Assembly (NCBI RefSeq): GCF_023667495.1
Contig: NZ_JAMOZL010000002.1
Location: 558,001-622,000 of the forward strand
Source of the DNA: Dyadobacter sp. MSC1_007
GTDB lineage: Bacteria > Bacteroidota > Bacteroidia > Cytophagales > Spirosomataceae
Length of the DNA stretch: 64,000 nt
Direction of reading: 5' to 3'
The notes beneath the pieces were generated by a model. It made no database searches and had not been told where the DNA came from. It was given only the letters and a program-made list of their open reading frames with translations. A program made the translations under genes and the position numbers. Shown here in pieces: positions 1 to 9,176 of the stretch; the first letter of the stretch is position 1, and each line of letters opens with the position of its first letter.

Positions 1-288
1 CAAGTCCACAGCGTAGAAATTGAAGCCTTCCTTAATGTACCGCTCGGCCATTTCTTCCTGGAAAAAATAATCGTTGAAGCCGTGGACGTACAGTACCGCT
101 TTGTCGCTCTTTTCAGGGGTTGTTTTGCGCACGATGGTGCAGGTAACGCTTCCCTCATAGTCAGGAGATTGTACTATTGTGGCCTGTTTAAAGCCTTTTC
201 CCAGAATATCGGCATAATAGGTCACCTGCGCTGTTGCAGTGGCGCAGCAAAGAAGGAATGAGAACGCTAAAATCGGAAGGGATTTCAT
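1..288 (-). CDS. Alpha/beta hydrolase (S33/lysophospholipase-like), C-terminus cut by window edge
   Basis: The minus-strand frame starts at an ATG at 288 and runs off the left edge, giving about 96 residues. A signal peptide ending ATATAQ precedes the mature N-terminus. The segment AVLYVHGFNDYF holds the HG oxyanion motif after a beta-strand, and NFYAVDL follows, the usual start of serine aminopeptidase/monoglyceride-lipase-like hydrolases. The catalytic Ser, Asp and His would lie outside the window. The substrate cannot be told from this fragment. It is probably a periplasmic or secreted esterase or peptidase. Confidence 0.7.
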   Translation of the reverse strand, partial: MKSLPILAFSFLLCCATATAQVTYYADILGKGFKQATIVQSPDYEGSVTCTIVRKTTPEKSDKAVLYVHGFNDYFFQEEMAERYIKEGFNFYAVDL

Positions 289-351
289 GGAGGCATTTAA
301 TAGACAACTGTAAATATAAAGTCTGAAAGCCCTTGTGGCAACCCTTTGGTA

Positions 352-1179
352 CTATTCTATCTTTTTCAATTCGTCGCCGCGGTCCGGTTTCAGGTTTACT
401 TTGCTGAACTCGGCATTCGTATTGTTTTCGATGGTGAAACCCTTTGCAATGTCTATTTCCACCGTAATTTCGTCGGTCGTGAAGTTGAAAATGTGCCCGC
501 CTGCTTTTTTATCATCAGCTACAAAATGCAGGTGAAAGCCGGGGACATTGGTTCTGGCAAGGTAGGGAGGCAGCAAAAAGCCATTGCATATGCCTTTGGT
601 ATTTTTCAATTCAAAAACGGCCTGATTCGCTTTCAAATGCTCCGGCAGGGTTTTGTAGGGAGGGAGCGCCGGTCGTGCCGCACGGGTGGTCATGGATGTA
701 AACTGGCCGGAAATCCTTAGGGCGTAAATGCCATTTGGATTGAGGATTTGAGAAAGCTGCTCCTGAATCTTTTCGTAAGTTAAATCTTTTCCTGAAAACC
801 GGATCACTGTATCGGCCTTGAAAAACTTGACGAATGCCGCCGAAGTGCTGTCTGTATCAGCCACTTCTTTCACCGAACCGTCATAACTGATTTTGTAAAC
901 ATGCCCACGGTCGATCAGCAGTTCGCCATCCACCTTGTTGAATGTCCCGACCCCAAAATCGCCTTTCTTTTTGAGTTGTCCGATGGTAAGGTCTCCATCA
1001 AAAACGCCGGCCATCAGTGCGTCGATAATGGAATATTGATACATAAAATCGCTTTCCGGCTTTGTATGGCTGTTCGCTTGTTTCGAAGGACGCGCAGTAT
1101 GGCAGCCCGACAGAAAAATAGTGCCTAACAGCAGATTGAAAAAGCTTTGTAAAATCATGCTTGGGAGAGTTCTTTTCAT
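352..1179 (-). CDS. budA: Alpha-acetolactate decarboxylase, exported lipoprotein
   Basis: This 275-residue protein is predicted to decarboxylate (S)-2-acetolactate to (R)-acetoin. The family metal site is visible: His216, His218 and His229 in the GFHLHF...GGHIF block, with the conserved acid Glu86 in VDGELLID and Arg155 in the core. The N-terminus carries a lipoprotein signal with lipobox LSGC (Cys26), so the enzyme should sit in the envelope rather than the cytoplasm. Family members are usually about 235-285 residues, so it looks full length. It has its own transcription unit and no acetolactate synthase gene lies beside it. Exported decarboxylases are known in Brevibacillus. The family call is firm; the physiological role is open. 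Confidence 0.88.
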   Translation of the reverse strand: MKRTLPSMILQSFFNLLLGTIFLSGCHTARPSKQANSHTKPESDFMYQYSIIDALMAGVFDGDLTIGQLKKKGDFGVGTFNKVDGELLIDRGHVYKISYDGSVKEVADTDSTSAAFVKFFKADTVIRFSGKDLTYEKIQEQLSQILNPNGIYALRISGQFTSMTTRAARPALPPYKTLPEHLKANQAVFELKNTKGICNGFLLPPYLARTNVPGFHLHFVADDKKAGGHIFNFTTDEITVEIDIAKGFTIENNTNAEFSKVNLKPDRGDELKKIE

Positions 1180-1332
1180 TGAAGTTGACAGTCAGTTTCG
1201 GGTTTATAAACCGGGATGTTTACAAAAGACGACATAACGGCACATCTTTACAAAGTTGGGGGAGTAATGAGCTAACGGGGCAATAGAATTCAGCCGGGGA
1301 TAAGTAGGAGAATAGGAAGGAAAGGGCCGGGA

Positions 1333-1364
1333 AAGTTGATATTTCACAAAAAAAGGATCAACTT
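1333..1364. repeat. Inverted repeat upstream of the M19 dipeptidase
   Basis: AAGTTGAT at 1333-1340 is repeated in perfect inversion as ATCAACTT at 1357-1364, with a 16-base A-rich spacer. It ends 42 bases before the dipeptidase start, so it could be an operator or a 5' leader hairpin. No role is established. Confidence 0.35.
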
Positions 1365-1406
1365 AAAACACCTAACATTCCTTTACTAACACCAATAAAA
1401 TTTGAA

Positions 1407-2615
1407 ATGAAAGAGACTTTACTTCTGCTACTGCTGCCTGTGCTTTGCCATGCACAACTCGCCGCTCCTGTCATGTCCGAAAAAGCAGCGAAAATCCACG
1501 CGAAAGCATTAACGATCGATACGCATGCCGACGTGCCTATTAATATGATGAAACCCGGCTTTGATGTTGCTGTGGAGCATGATTTTGTAAAGGAGCGCTC
1601 ACAAATCGATTTTCCTAGAATGATCCGCGGCGGAATGGACGGCATGTTCTTTGCCGTTTACCTGGGACAAGGCAAACGAAGCGAAGAGGCGAATGCCGAA
1701 GCCAAGCAAAAAGCGCTCGCCATTTTCGACAAAATACACGAAGCAGTGAAGCTGAATCCGCAAACAGCCGGCCTGGCCACCACATCCAAAGATGCTTATC
1801 GCCTGCAAAAAGAGGGCAAACGAGCCGTATTTATCGGCATGGAAAATGGTTGGCCAATCGGAAAAGACCTGGCCAACCTGAAAATGTACTATGACCTCGG
1901 CCTGCGCTATGTGACATTGTCGCATTCGTCGAACAACGACATTTGCGATTCTTCCACGGACGCCGATGGACCCGAATTCAACGGATTAAGTGCATTCGGA
2001 GAGCAGGTGGTAAAGGAAATGAACCGGCTTGGGATCATGGTCGATATTTCCCATGTGTCGGATTCTACTTTTTATGATGTGATCCGGCTTACCAAAGCGC
2101 CTGTTATAGCCTCGCATTCATCCTGCCGAGCATTATGCGATGTGCCGCGTAACATGACCGACGATATGATCCGAACGCTGGCGAAGAACGGCGGCGTTAT
2201 CCAGATCAATTTTGTGCCCAATTTTGTCAAAAAACCTTCTCAACCGCATGAAATGTCGTTGAAGGCGTTGCGCTTGAAAATTCGGCAGACCGACCTTTCC
2301 GACGCGGACAAAAAGGCGCTCCGGGATGAAATGGCAGCCATTAACGAGAAATATAAATCGGACATGCCCACGGTGCAGGATGCTGTAAACCACATTGAGC
2401 ACGTCATCAAGCTGACAAGCGTGGACCAAGTCGGGATTGGGATGGATATGGATGGGGGCGGAGAAGTGATCGGTTTGCAGGATGTGAGCCAGATCGGCGC
2501 GATCACGGAGGAGCTTGTAAAAAGAGGTTATTCAGCAAAAGATATAGAAAAAATATGGGGAGGGAATGTCATGCGCGTTCTGGATCAGGCAGAAAAGGTT
2601 GCAGGCAGCTTTTGA
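1407..2615 (+). CDS. Membrane dipeptidase (peptidase family M19)
   Basis: The 402-residue protein has a short signal peptide (LLLLLLPVLCHAQ) and then the renal dipeptidase fold. Metal ligands of the binuclear zinc site are visible: HAD near residues 40-42, the bridging Glu in GMENG, and the two His of VDISHVSD and VIASHSS. The family hydrolyses dipeptides, including L-D and D-amino-acid dipeptides, so a role in periplasmic peptide or cell-wall peptide scavenging is likely. The ATG at 1407 gives a good signal peptide. It is monocistronic; glgB begins about 125 bp downstream. Confidence 0.92.
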   Translation: MKETLLLLLLPVLCHAQLAAPVMSEKAAKIHAKALTIDTHADVPINMMKPGFDVAVEHDFVKERSQIDFPRMIRGGMDGMFFAVYLGQGKRSEEANAEAKQKALAIFDKIHEAVKLNPQTAGLATTSKDAYRLQKEGKRAVFIGMENGWPIGKDLANLKMYYDLGLRYVTLSHSSNNDICDSSTDADGPEFNGLSAFGEQVVKEMNRLGIMVDISHVSDSTFYDVIRLTKAPVIASHSSCRALCDVPRNMTDDMIRTLAKNGGVIQINFVPNFVKKPSQPHEMSLKALRLKIRQTDLSDADKKALRDEMAAINEKYKSDMPTVQDAVNHIEHVIKLTSVDQVGIGMDMDGGGEVIGLQDVSQIGAITEELVKRGYSAKDIEKIWGGNVMRVLDQAEKVAGSF

Positions 2616-2741
2616 TTTCAAATTTCCCAGTTCGGCACCGGAGAAGAAAGGGGCAAAAAATATATACATTTTTATAAATAGTTTAATAAAATTGTAAATC
2701 TTACACCCTGGAACTGATTACACTTAATTGAAGAATTGCAA

Positions 2742-4748
2742 ATGGCTAAGTCAACTGGGAAGAAAAATACAAAGTCAACCACGGATCCTGTCGAAGACAC
2801 CGGTGCTAATGTCGGAGCCCAGTCGTTGAATGCGGTCGAGACAATTAGCCGGTTTACTGATTTCGATATCCACCTGTTCAAGCAGGGAAAGCATTACAAG
2901 CTTTACGAAAAGCTCGGTTCGCATGTGATAGAGGTCAACGGTGTAACAGGCACCTATTTCGCCGTTTGGGCACCCAATGCGACCTATATTTCAGTAGTAG
3001 GCAACTTTAACGGCTGGAACCACAGCAACCATTCACTCGCTGCAAGGTGGGATAGTTCGGGTATCTGGGAAGGCTGGATCCCGAATGTCGGGGTGGGAGA
3101 GGTTTACAAATACTATATTGTTTCCCAAAACGGCCAGCACCTCGAAAAAGCGGATCCGTTCGCGCTTTGGTGCGAAGTGGCGCCACGCACGGCTTCAATC
3201 GTGTGGGACACCTGGTACGAGTGGCAGGATGCCGACTGGATGAAGGTCCGCAAGGAAAAAAATAAGCTCAATGCGCCGATTTCGGTATATGAAGTCCATC
3301 TTGGCTCATGGCAACGCGACCCATCGGATCCCGAAAGGCATCTTACCTATAAGGAAATAGCGGAAAGCCTTGTTCCATATGTAAAGGAAATGGGCTTCAC
3401 GCACGTTGAACTTATGCCCATTATGGAGCACCCGTACGCGCCATCATGGGGATATCAGATTACCGGTTATTTCTCCTGCTCGTCCCGTATGGGCACGCCG
3501 CAGGAACTCATGTTCCTGATCGACAAGCTGCACCAGGCCGGAATAGGGGTATATATGGACTGGGTCCCATCGCATTTCCCGGGTGACGCTCACGGCCTCT
3601 TCCGCTTTGACGGCACATCGCTGTATGAGCACGAGGATCCGAGAAAAGGGTACCATCCCGATTGGAAAAGCTACATCTTTAATTACGGACGCAATGAAGT
3701 CCGGTCGTTCCTGATCAGTAACGCAATTTTCTGGCTCGACCGCTACCATACCGACGGCTTGCGAGTGGATGCCGTGGCATCAATGCTTTATCTCGATTAT
3801 TCAAGGAAGCACGGTGAATGGATACCCAATGAATTTGGCGGACGCGAGAACCTGGAAGCTATTTCTTTGCTTCGCGAAATGAATGTGGCCGCATACACCG
3901 AGTTTCCTGACATTCAGACCATCGCCGAGGAGTCTACCGCTTTCCCGGGCGTATCACGGCCGGTATTCGTCGGTGGTCTCGGATTTGGGATGAAATGGAT
4001 GATGGGTTGGATGAACGATACCCTGAAATATTTCGAAAAAGACCCTGCATTCAGGAAGTGGCATCAGGACCAGCTGACATTCAGTTTGGTATATGCGTTT
4101 TCTGAAAACTTTATGTTGCCGTTTTCTCACGATGAAGTGGTGTATGGCAAGAAATCGCTTCTCAATAAAATGCCGGGCGACGAATGGCAGAAGGCTGCTA
4201 ACCTGAGGCTCATGTTTGCCTACATGTTTACGCATCCGGGAACGAAGCTCGTATTTATGGGCGGGGAGTTTGGGCAAACCTCGGAATGGAATTTTCAGCA
4301 AAGCCTGGACTGGCACCTGCTGGATCACGCGCCTCATAATGGCATTAAAGAATGCGTTAAGACACTGAACCAGCTTTATAAGGACGAGGCAGCGCTTTAT
4401 GACTTCTCGTTCTCTCACGAGGGCTTTGAATGGATCGATACGCAAGACAGGGAGAATTCTGTGTTGGTTTATGCCAGAAAGGCATCCGACCCCGCACAAA
4501 ACCTCATCATTGCATTGAACCTTACCCCGGTGCCCCGGAAAAGCTACCGCGTAGGTGTAAGCTCGGACGGCAGCTGGAAGGAAGTGTTCAATTCCGATGC
4601 GGCGGCGTTCGGAGGAAGCGGGATCATTAATTACGATCCTGTGGAAGCGGAAAACCATCAGTGGCATGGCAAAGCAAACTCTGTCATCCTGGACCTGCCT
4701 CCAATGGGAGCGGTGGTTTTGAAGAAAAATGTAACCACGAGAAAATAA
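2742..4748 (+). CDS. glgB: 1,4-alpha-glucan branching enzyme (GH13)
   Basis: Transfers oligoglucan segments to make alpha-1,6 branches in glycogen. The 668-residue protein has an N-terminal CBM48-like beta-sandwich (about 40-150), a GH13 barrel and a C-terminal all-beta domain. The nucleophile Asp343 lies in DGLRVDAVAS, the acid Glu396 in IAEEST, and the transition-state His-Asp pair in FSHDEV. The chosen start is the ATG at 2742; a TTG six bases upstream would add two residues. No other glycogen gene is in the window, so it stands apart from a glg cluster. Length and motifs are normal for GlgB. Confidence 0.95.
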   Translation: MAKSTGKKNTKSTTDPVEDTGANVGAQSLNAVETISRFTDFDIHLFKQGKHYKLYEKLGSHVIEVNGVTGTYFAVWAPNATYISVVGNFNGWNHSNHSLAARWDSSGIWEGWIPNVGVGEVYKYYIVSQNGQHLEKADPFALWCEVAPRTASIVWDTWYEWQDADWMKVRKEKNKLNAPISVYEVHLGSWQRDPSDPERHLTYKEIAESLVPYVKEMGFTHVELMPIMEHPYAPSWGYQITGYFSCSSRMGTPQELMFLIDKLHQAGIGVYMDWVPSHFPGDAHGLFRFDGTSLYEHEDPRKGYHPDWKSYIFNYGRNEVRSFLISNAIFWLDRYHTDGLRVDAVASMLYLDYSRKHGEWIPNEFGGRENLEAISLLREMNVAAYTEFPDIQTIAEESTAFPGVSRPVFVGGLGFGMKWMMGWMNDTLKYFEKDPAFRKWHQDQLTFSLVYAFSENFMLPFSHDEVVYGKKSLLNKMPGDEWQKAANLRLMFAYMFTHPGTKLVFMGGEFGQTSEWNFQQSLDWHLLDHAPHNGIKECVKTLNQLYKDEAALYDFSFSHEGFEWIDTQDRENSVLVYARKASDPAQNLIIALNLTPVPRKSYRVGVSSDGSWKEVFNSDAAAFGGSGIINYDPVEAENHQWHGKANSVILDLPPMGAVVLKKNVTTRK

Positions 4749-4863
4749 ACCAAATCCGTGTCCAAAGGGTGTTGTGGCTAAGTTTCTCGAACCGTTTACT
4801 TAATTTATGAATGAACTTGGGGCAGGGCCGTTGGTGCCTGCCTTATTTTTTTGTACATTTTTT

Positions 4864-4871
4864 TACCTTTG
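4864..4871 (+). promoter_or_regulatory. Bacteroidota -7 element (TACCTTTG)
   Basis: TACCTTTG matches the TAnnTTTG consensus and ends 23 bases before the ATG at 4895. No good TTG -33 element is found at the normal distance, so this is a moderate candidate. Its position supports 4895 rather than upstream in-frame ATGs as the start. Confidence 0.4.
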
Positions 4872-4894
4872 CCGATCAAATCATACAGGATCCG

Positions 4895-5578
4895 ATGAAA
4901 AGCATTCGATTAATAGTACTTTTTATTTTTATAGGTTCAACAAGCGTTTTTTCTCAGGATATTTCACGCGTTACATCAGGAATCGATTTAGGTCTTGGTT
5001 ACCAGGACAAAACCTGGGTGCCATCAGCCACTTATCATCAGGAATTGAGTTTGAACAACTTCCAATGGTTCAGGATAGGGTGGGGAGTTCGTACGTGGGG
5101 CTATTATGCCGGCCGTACAGACCTGCTTCCTAAAAGCAATGCCCTTTCGAATGACACCCTGCAATTCGGCCGGATTACTGCTAACGGGTTGAGTTTTTTG
5201 ATCGGTGCCAATTTCAGGTTGTGGAAATTCGATATTGGAGCTAATACTGACCTTTTCGGTTTGGCTTTCGGATTGAAGCGGAGCGCACTGTATACCAAAC
5301 CTGGTTTATATGAAGGTGAAGGCAGTAAATACTATAACCAGTATCTATCAAGCGCTCCTGCGACGCTGAATGCTGTACCGCTTGTGCTGGACAACCAAAA
5401 CGGTCAATCGGAAGTGTACCTGCGTTACTGGATCACAGACCGTATCGGTTTGAAACTCGCTTATGTCCACGGGCGGATCACTTACGCATCGCCTTACAAG
5501 CTCGACAATGGGCAAAAGCGCTATTCAAGCTCCTACGGCGTTCCTTATCTCGCTATTTCATTTCCATTATATAACTGA
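4895..5578 (+). CDS. Outer-membrane beta-barrel-like protein, unknown function
   Basis: A 227-residue protein begins at the ATG at 4895 with a clear signal peptide (LIVLFIFIGSTSVFSQ). An in-frame ATG at 4811 would put 28 unlikely residues before it. The mature part alternates aromatic and polar residues in strands and ends in a hydrophobic tail (YLAISFPLYN) typical of barrels that insert in the outer membrane. It resembles small porin-like proteins of Bacteroidota, but I recognise no named family. It lies 14 bp upstream of the NUDIX gene and may be cotranscribed with it. Confidence 0.7.
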   Translation: MKSIRLIVLFIFIGSTSVFSQDISRVTSGIDLGLGYQDKTWVPSATYHQELSLNNFQWFRIGWGVRTWGYYAGRTDLLPKSNALSNDTLQFGRITANGLSFLIGANFRLWKFDIGANTDLFGLAFGLKRSALYTKPGLYEGEGSKYYNQYLSSAPATLNAVPLVLDNQNGQSEVYLRYWITDRIGLKLAYVHGRITYASPYKLDNGQKRYSSSYGVPYLAISFPLYN

Positions 5579-5592
5579 TCACACACACTGGT

Positions 5593-6264
5593 ATGGCTGA
5601 AAACCTGATCGATTCGCATAAATATAACCTCTGGAAAAACAGACTCGTAGCAAATGGGCTCGACGTTCATCGCGTAGATGAGCTTTACACACGCCGCAAC
5701 GGACATGGTGAAGTGCTGTTTTCCCTGCTTTATACCGACGCTACAACACCAGAAGGCAACAAGATCCCGCCGATCTGTTTTCTGAAAGGCGAAGTGGTAA
5801 GTGTGCTCGTGTGTTTCATTGATTCAGCTACAAAAGAAAAATATCTCCTGCTTGTTCAGCAAAGACGCATTTGTGACGGTTCCATGACCTACGAACATCC
5901 GGCAGGTATGCTGGATAGTGAAAGCGATGCCGCCTCGGTGGCTGCCCGTGAGGTTTTTGAAGAAACAGGTATCTTAGTCGACAAATCGCAACTGGTAAGC
6001 GTGAATGCAGATCCTTTTTACCCGTCAACAGGCACGAGCGATGAGGCTATGTACATGTTCTACTGCGAACTGGAACTGACGACCGACGAAATCCATTCCT
6101 ATCACAACAATGTGCAGGGCCTGATATCAGACCATGAGTACATCAACACCTACGTGGTGCCGTTTGCACAAGGGCATAAGCTGATTACCAACGTAAACGG
6201 CGTGCTGCTCGACTATCTGTACTTAAAAAGTGTGGGTGACTGGGAGCTTCTGAAACAACTTTAA
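5593..6264 (+). CDS. NUDIX hydrolase, ADP-sugar/UDP-glucose diphosphatase-like
   Basis: The 223-residue protein has a NUDIX box from Gly105, with Arg119-Glu120 and Glu123-Glu124-x-Gly126 intact (AAREVFEETGI). The first Glu of the box falls one position early (Glu110; Ser at the canonical 111). The HPAG segment before the box and the length are typical of nucleoside-diphosphate-sugar pyrophosphatases. It probably cleaves ADP-ribose or an NDP-sugar to sugar phosphate and NMP. Its proximity to glgB fits sugar-nucleotide metabolism, though this is weak. Cytoplasmic; no signal peptide. Confidence 0.85.
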   Translation: MAENLIDSHKYNLWKNRLVANGLDVHRVDELYTRRNGHGEVLFSLLYTDATTPEGNKIPPICFLKGEVVSVLVCFIDSATKEKYLLLVQQRRICDGSMTYEHPAGMLDSESDAASVAAREVFEETGILVDKSQLVSVNADPFYPSTGTSDEAMYMFYCELELTTDEIHSYHNNVQGLISDHEYINTYVVPFAQGHKLITNVNGVLLDYLYLKSVGDWELLKQL

Positions 6265-6391
6265 GCAACAAATCAATCTCTTTTAAGTCCTTTCCAAATA
6301 CCCGGAAAAGAGCATTCCGCGTCCCTGATCTAATATCTGATTTGGATTGTCAACCATTTTGTGAGAAATTGCGCCCCCAATTTTTCAAATC

Positions 6392-7651
6392 ATGACAACT
6401 CCTGTTTTTTGCGGTATTGATTTCGGCACTTCCAATTCAAGTCTGGCAGTAGCAAATCAAGACGATGTTTTTCTGATTCCTGTCGAGGAACACCAGACAA
6501 CTATTCCCAGTGCTATGTTTTTTGCCCGGAAGGACAACGAAGCTTTTTTCGGCCGTGAGGCGATGGAGCGCTTTCTGTCACGCCAGCCGGGACGACTGAT
6601 GCGCAGCCTCAAACGCGTGCTGGGGACTACCGCCATGCGGCAGGGAACGATGGTCAATGGCGAACTGATGAAATTCGATCAGATCATTGCAGCCTTCCTG
6701 GATCAGATGAAGCGTAAAGCCGAAGCTGATTGCCAAACCGAGCTCCGGCATGTGGTAATGGGGCGGCCGGTGCATTTCACAGATAACGATCCGGCCGCAG
6801 ACCAAAGAGCGGAAAACGAATTGAAAGCAGTGGCGATGAGCATGGGTTTTGAGCACGTCGGTTTTCAGTTTGAACCGATCGCTGCGGCGTTCGCACATGA
6901 GGCGCGTGTGACGGGCGAAAAACTGGCCATTGTCGTCGACCTTGGCGGTGGGACTTCGGATTTTACGATTATAAGATTATCCAAAGAAAACGCTAGAAAA
7001 CACGACAGAAGTGGCGATATTCTGGCCAATACCGGTGTTCGGCTGGGCGGAAATGATTTTGATAAAGACCTGAGTCTGGCCGAAATGATGCCGGAACTCG
7101 GCTTCCGATCAAAATATGGCGCCAAAAACCTCGAAGTGCCTTCCTACCATTACTTTGACCTCTCGGAATGGAGCAAAGTAAATTTTTTATATACAAACAG
7201 AATACTATTCCAGGCCAGACAACTTCTTCGCGAAACGCACGATCCTGTTAAGTACGGCAGGCTCATTAATGTGCTGGAACAGGAGACAGGCCACGCGGTG
7301 CTGGCCGAAACGGAAAAAATCAAGATCGGTTTGACGAAAAGTGACGTCCATGTAGCCGCGCTGGATTTCATCGACCAGGATCTGCGGTTGGATGTGGCCC
7401 GTGAGAACTTCAATGCGGCCATCAGTCCCAAATCCGAACGCATTGTGAATGCAGCTAAGGAATGTTTACAAAATGCAGGCATAGCACCCGAGGCGATCGG
7501 GCTGGTGATCATGACGGGAGGGTCTACTGAAATTCCGCTCATTCAGGAGCAGTTCCGGCAACTATTCCCGCAAGCCGAATGGTCGGAGGAAAACAAGCTG
7601 TCGAGCGTTGGTTTGGGGCTTGCCTATGACGCACGGAACCGATTTTCGTGA
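6392..7651 (+). CDS. Hsp70-family ATPase, YegD-like
   Basis: A 419-residue actin-fold ATPase with the Hsp70 phosphate-1 motif GIDFGTSNSS near the N-terminus and the phosphate-2 motif VVDLGGGTSDF in the middle; IMTGGSTEIP near the C-terminus is the adenosine motif. There is no substrate-binding domain or lid, so it is shorter than DnaK and matches the YegD group of DnaK-like chaperones (about 450 residues in E. coli). The client and partner are unknown. It is monocistronic, with no J-protein or GrpE gene nearby. Confidence 0.88.
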   Translation: MTTPVFCGIDFGTSNSSLAVANQDDVFLIPVEEHQTTIPSAMFFARKDNEAFFGREAMERFLSRQPGRLMRSLKRVLGTTAMRQGTMVNGELMKFDQIIAAFLDQMKRKAEADCQTELRHVVMGRPVHFTDNDPAADQRAENELKAVAMSMGFEHVGFQFEPIAAAFAHEARVTGEKLAIVVDLGGGTSDFTIIRLSKENARKHDRSGDILANTGVRLGGNDFDKDLSLAEMMPELGFRSKYGAKNLEVPSYHYFDLSEWSKVNFLYTNRILFQARQLLRETHDPVKYGRLINVLEQETGHAVLAETEKIKIGLTKSDVHVAALDFIDQDLRLDVARENFNAAISPKSERIVNAAKECLQNAGIAPEAIGLVIMTGGSTEIPLIQEQFRQLFPQAEWSEENKLSSVGLGLAYDARNRFS

Positions 7652-7723
7652 TGTATTGACTGGAAAATATACTTATTTTTAGGCCATTCATTAAAATTTC
7701 ACCAACCACAACAAATTAAAGCA

Positions 7724-8173
7724 ATGGCAACAGTAAATGTTTATCTGACCTTCAACGGCAATTGCGAAGAGGCCTTCAATTTTTACAAATCCGTGTTTGG
7801 CGGCGAGTTTCCTTATGTCGGACGTTTCGCTGACATGCCTCCCGGCGAGGATGGTGGCAAAATGAGCGATGCCGATGCCAACAAGATCATGCATATCAGC
7901 TTGCCTATCAGCAGCGAGACGATGATCATGGGAAGTGACACCGGTGGCGAGTGGGCGTCAAACTATAAGGAAGGCAACAATTTTTCGATTTCCATCAATG
8001 CGGACAGCCGTGCGGAAGCCGACAGGTTATTCGCTGGCCTTTCCGCGGGCGGCCATGTAGGCATGCCGATGGACGACACGTTCTGGGGTGCTTACTTCGG
8101 AATGTTCACCGATCAATTCGGCATCAACTGGATGATTAATTACGACGATCCTTCTAAAACACAGCAGAGCTGA
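7724..8173 (+). CDS. VOC/PhnB-like protein
   Basis: A 149-residue vicinal-oxygen-chelate fold protein: it starts with ATVNVYLTFNGNCEEAFNFYKSVF-type sequence and has FGMFTDQFGINWMINY near the end, as in PhnB/3-demethylubiquinone methyltransferase-like (glyoxalase superfamily) proteins. These are cytoplasmic and often of unknown substrate. The ATG at 7724 fits the family N-terminus. It converges on the RluA-N-domain gene with a 6 bp gap. Confidence 0.85.
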   Translation: MATVNVYLTFNGNCEEAFNFYKSVFGGEFPYVGRFADMPPGEDGGKMSDADANKIMHISLPISSETMIMGSDTGGEWASNYKEGNNFSISINADSRAEADRLFAGLSAGGHVGMPMDDTFWGAYFGMFTDQFGINWMINYDDPSKTQQS

Positions 8174-8179
8174 AATGTG

Positions 8180-9070
8180 CTAGGCAGGCTGCCGTTGCGT
8201 CATTGCCGGTGGCCTGTCCGCCTGACTTTCTTCTACGTCGATTCCGTCGAGCATATGCGCGAGGATGGGCGCACATTTTTCGCGGCAAGCAGGATAGAAA
8301 TGTCCATGTTTCCAGAAATCGGATTTAGGAGATAGTCCCCACCAGAATTCGGCCATAGCAAGCGGTTTCATATTGTTTTTGAAAGCATACTGCAGCAATT
8401 TGGGCGCGGCACATTCTCCTGCACCCGCTGGCGGGTTTTTATAAGAAGCATCAGCGAAGATTGTACGCAGGCTTTTGGATTCGCCAGCCTGGTTTAGAAA
8501 ATGATATTGGTCAAAAATCTCATTCTGCAACGATGCTGAATGGTTTTTTCTCTGTGCTTTCAATTCACGGATGCGTGGTCCGTGATCTTTTCCTTCTTTT
8601 TCACCAAGCATTCTGATTTCTTCGCTGAGCTTCGACAGTTCCGTCATGCCGGCATTCAAAAAGCCACCTTCCGTCAACCCGTCGAAAACAGGTGGTACAA
8701 ACAGGCTGTGGTGGTTTCCGCCGGCAAGTTTTCCGGAAAATGCCGAAAGGTACCCGATTTCATTTTCTTCGGTTTGAACTACCAATACACCAAACATTTT
8801 ACCGATCACACTTCCCGTAGCCACAGAAAGACCAAAATTATGGAGCCATTCGTCCTGGTTTGCAAGGTGTTGTTGCAGTTTTTCAACCGCAAGCAAGCTG
8901 AGTGGATGCGGAATGTAATCAAATGGAAAAGTAAATTTCTTTGGTAAGGAATAGTCACTGTTCACTCCTTCCAGCAGGGTGAAAAGCGCCTTTGATGCGG
9001 AAATAGGAAGTGCTGACAATAAATTAAGTGCCTGATGATGTCTGGAATACACATTATTATTCCATTGCAA
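8180..9070 (-). CDS. Stand-alone N-terminal region of RluA-type pseudouridine synthases
   Basis: The 296-residue product resembles the long N-terminal extension of a subgroup of RluA-family pseudouridine synthases: FPFDYIPHPLS, HNFGL, GKMFGVLVVQ, GYLSAFSGKLAGGNHH, FVPPVFDGL, and, after a charged coiled segment, PPAGAGECAAPKLLQYAF, PLAMAEFWWG and HGHFYPACREKC. In the full enzymes this is followed by the catalytic domain; here the frame ends shortly after the Cys/His-containing block and a convergent gene begins 6 bp on, so no catalytic domain follows. The start is uncertain: the longest frame begins at a TTG at 9070, overlapped by a TATCTTTG -7-like element (9068-9075), so translation may start at GTG 9052 or later. 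Confidence 0.75.
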   Translation of the reverse strand: MQWNNNVYSRHHQALNLLSALPISASKALFTLLEGVNSDYSLPKKFTFPFDYIPHPLSLLAVEKLQQHLANQDEWLHNFGLSVATGSVIGKMFGVLVVQTEENEIGYLSAFSGKLAGGNHHSLFVPPVFDGLTEGGFLNAGMTELSKLSEEIRMLGEKEGKDHGPRIRELKAQRKNHSASLQNEIFDQYHFLNQAGESKSLRTIFADASYKNPPAGAGECAAPKLLQYAFKNNMKPLAMAEFWWGLSPKSDFWKHGHFYPACREKCAPILAHMLDGIDVEESQADRPPAMTQRQPA

Positions 9071-9176
9071 AGATAATGATTATAAAAGATGTCTCGTGGT
9101 GAGTAAAATTAATGTCATGTTTACTTTACATTTTGTAATCTTTGATTTACCTTTCTAACGTTAAACCACTTACGCC

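Noticed and set aside
3954..4667. Long minus-strand frame inside glgB
   Set aside because: It is antisense to a clear GlgB, has no signal, domain or family-like pattern, and follows from codon bias.
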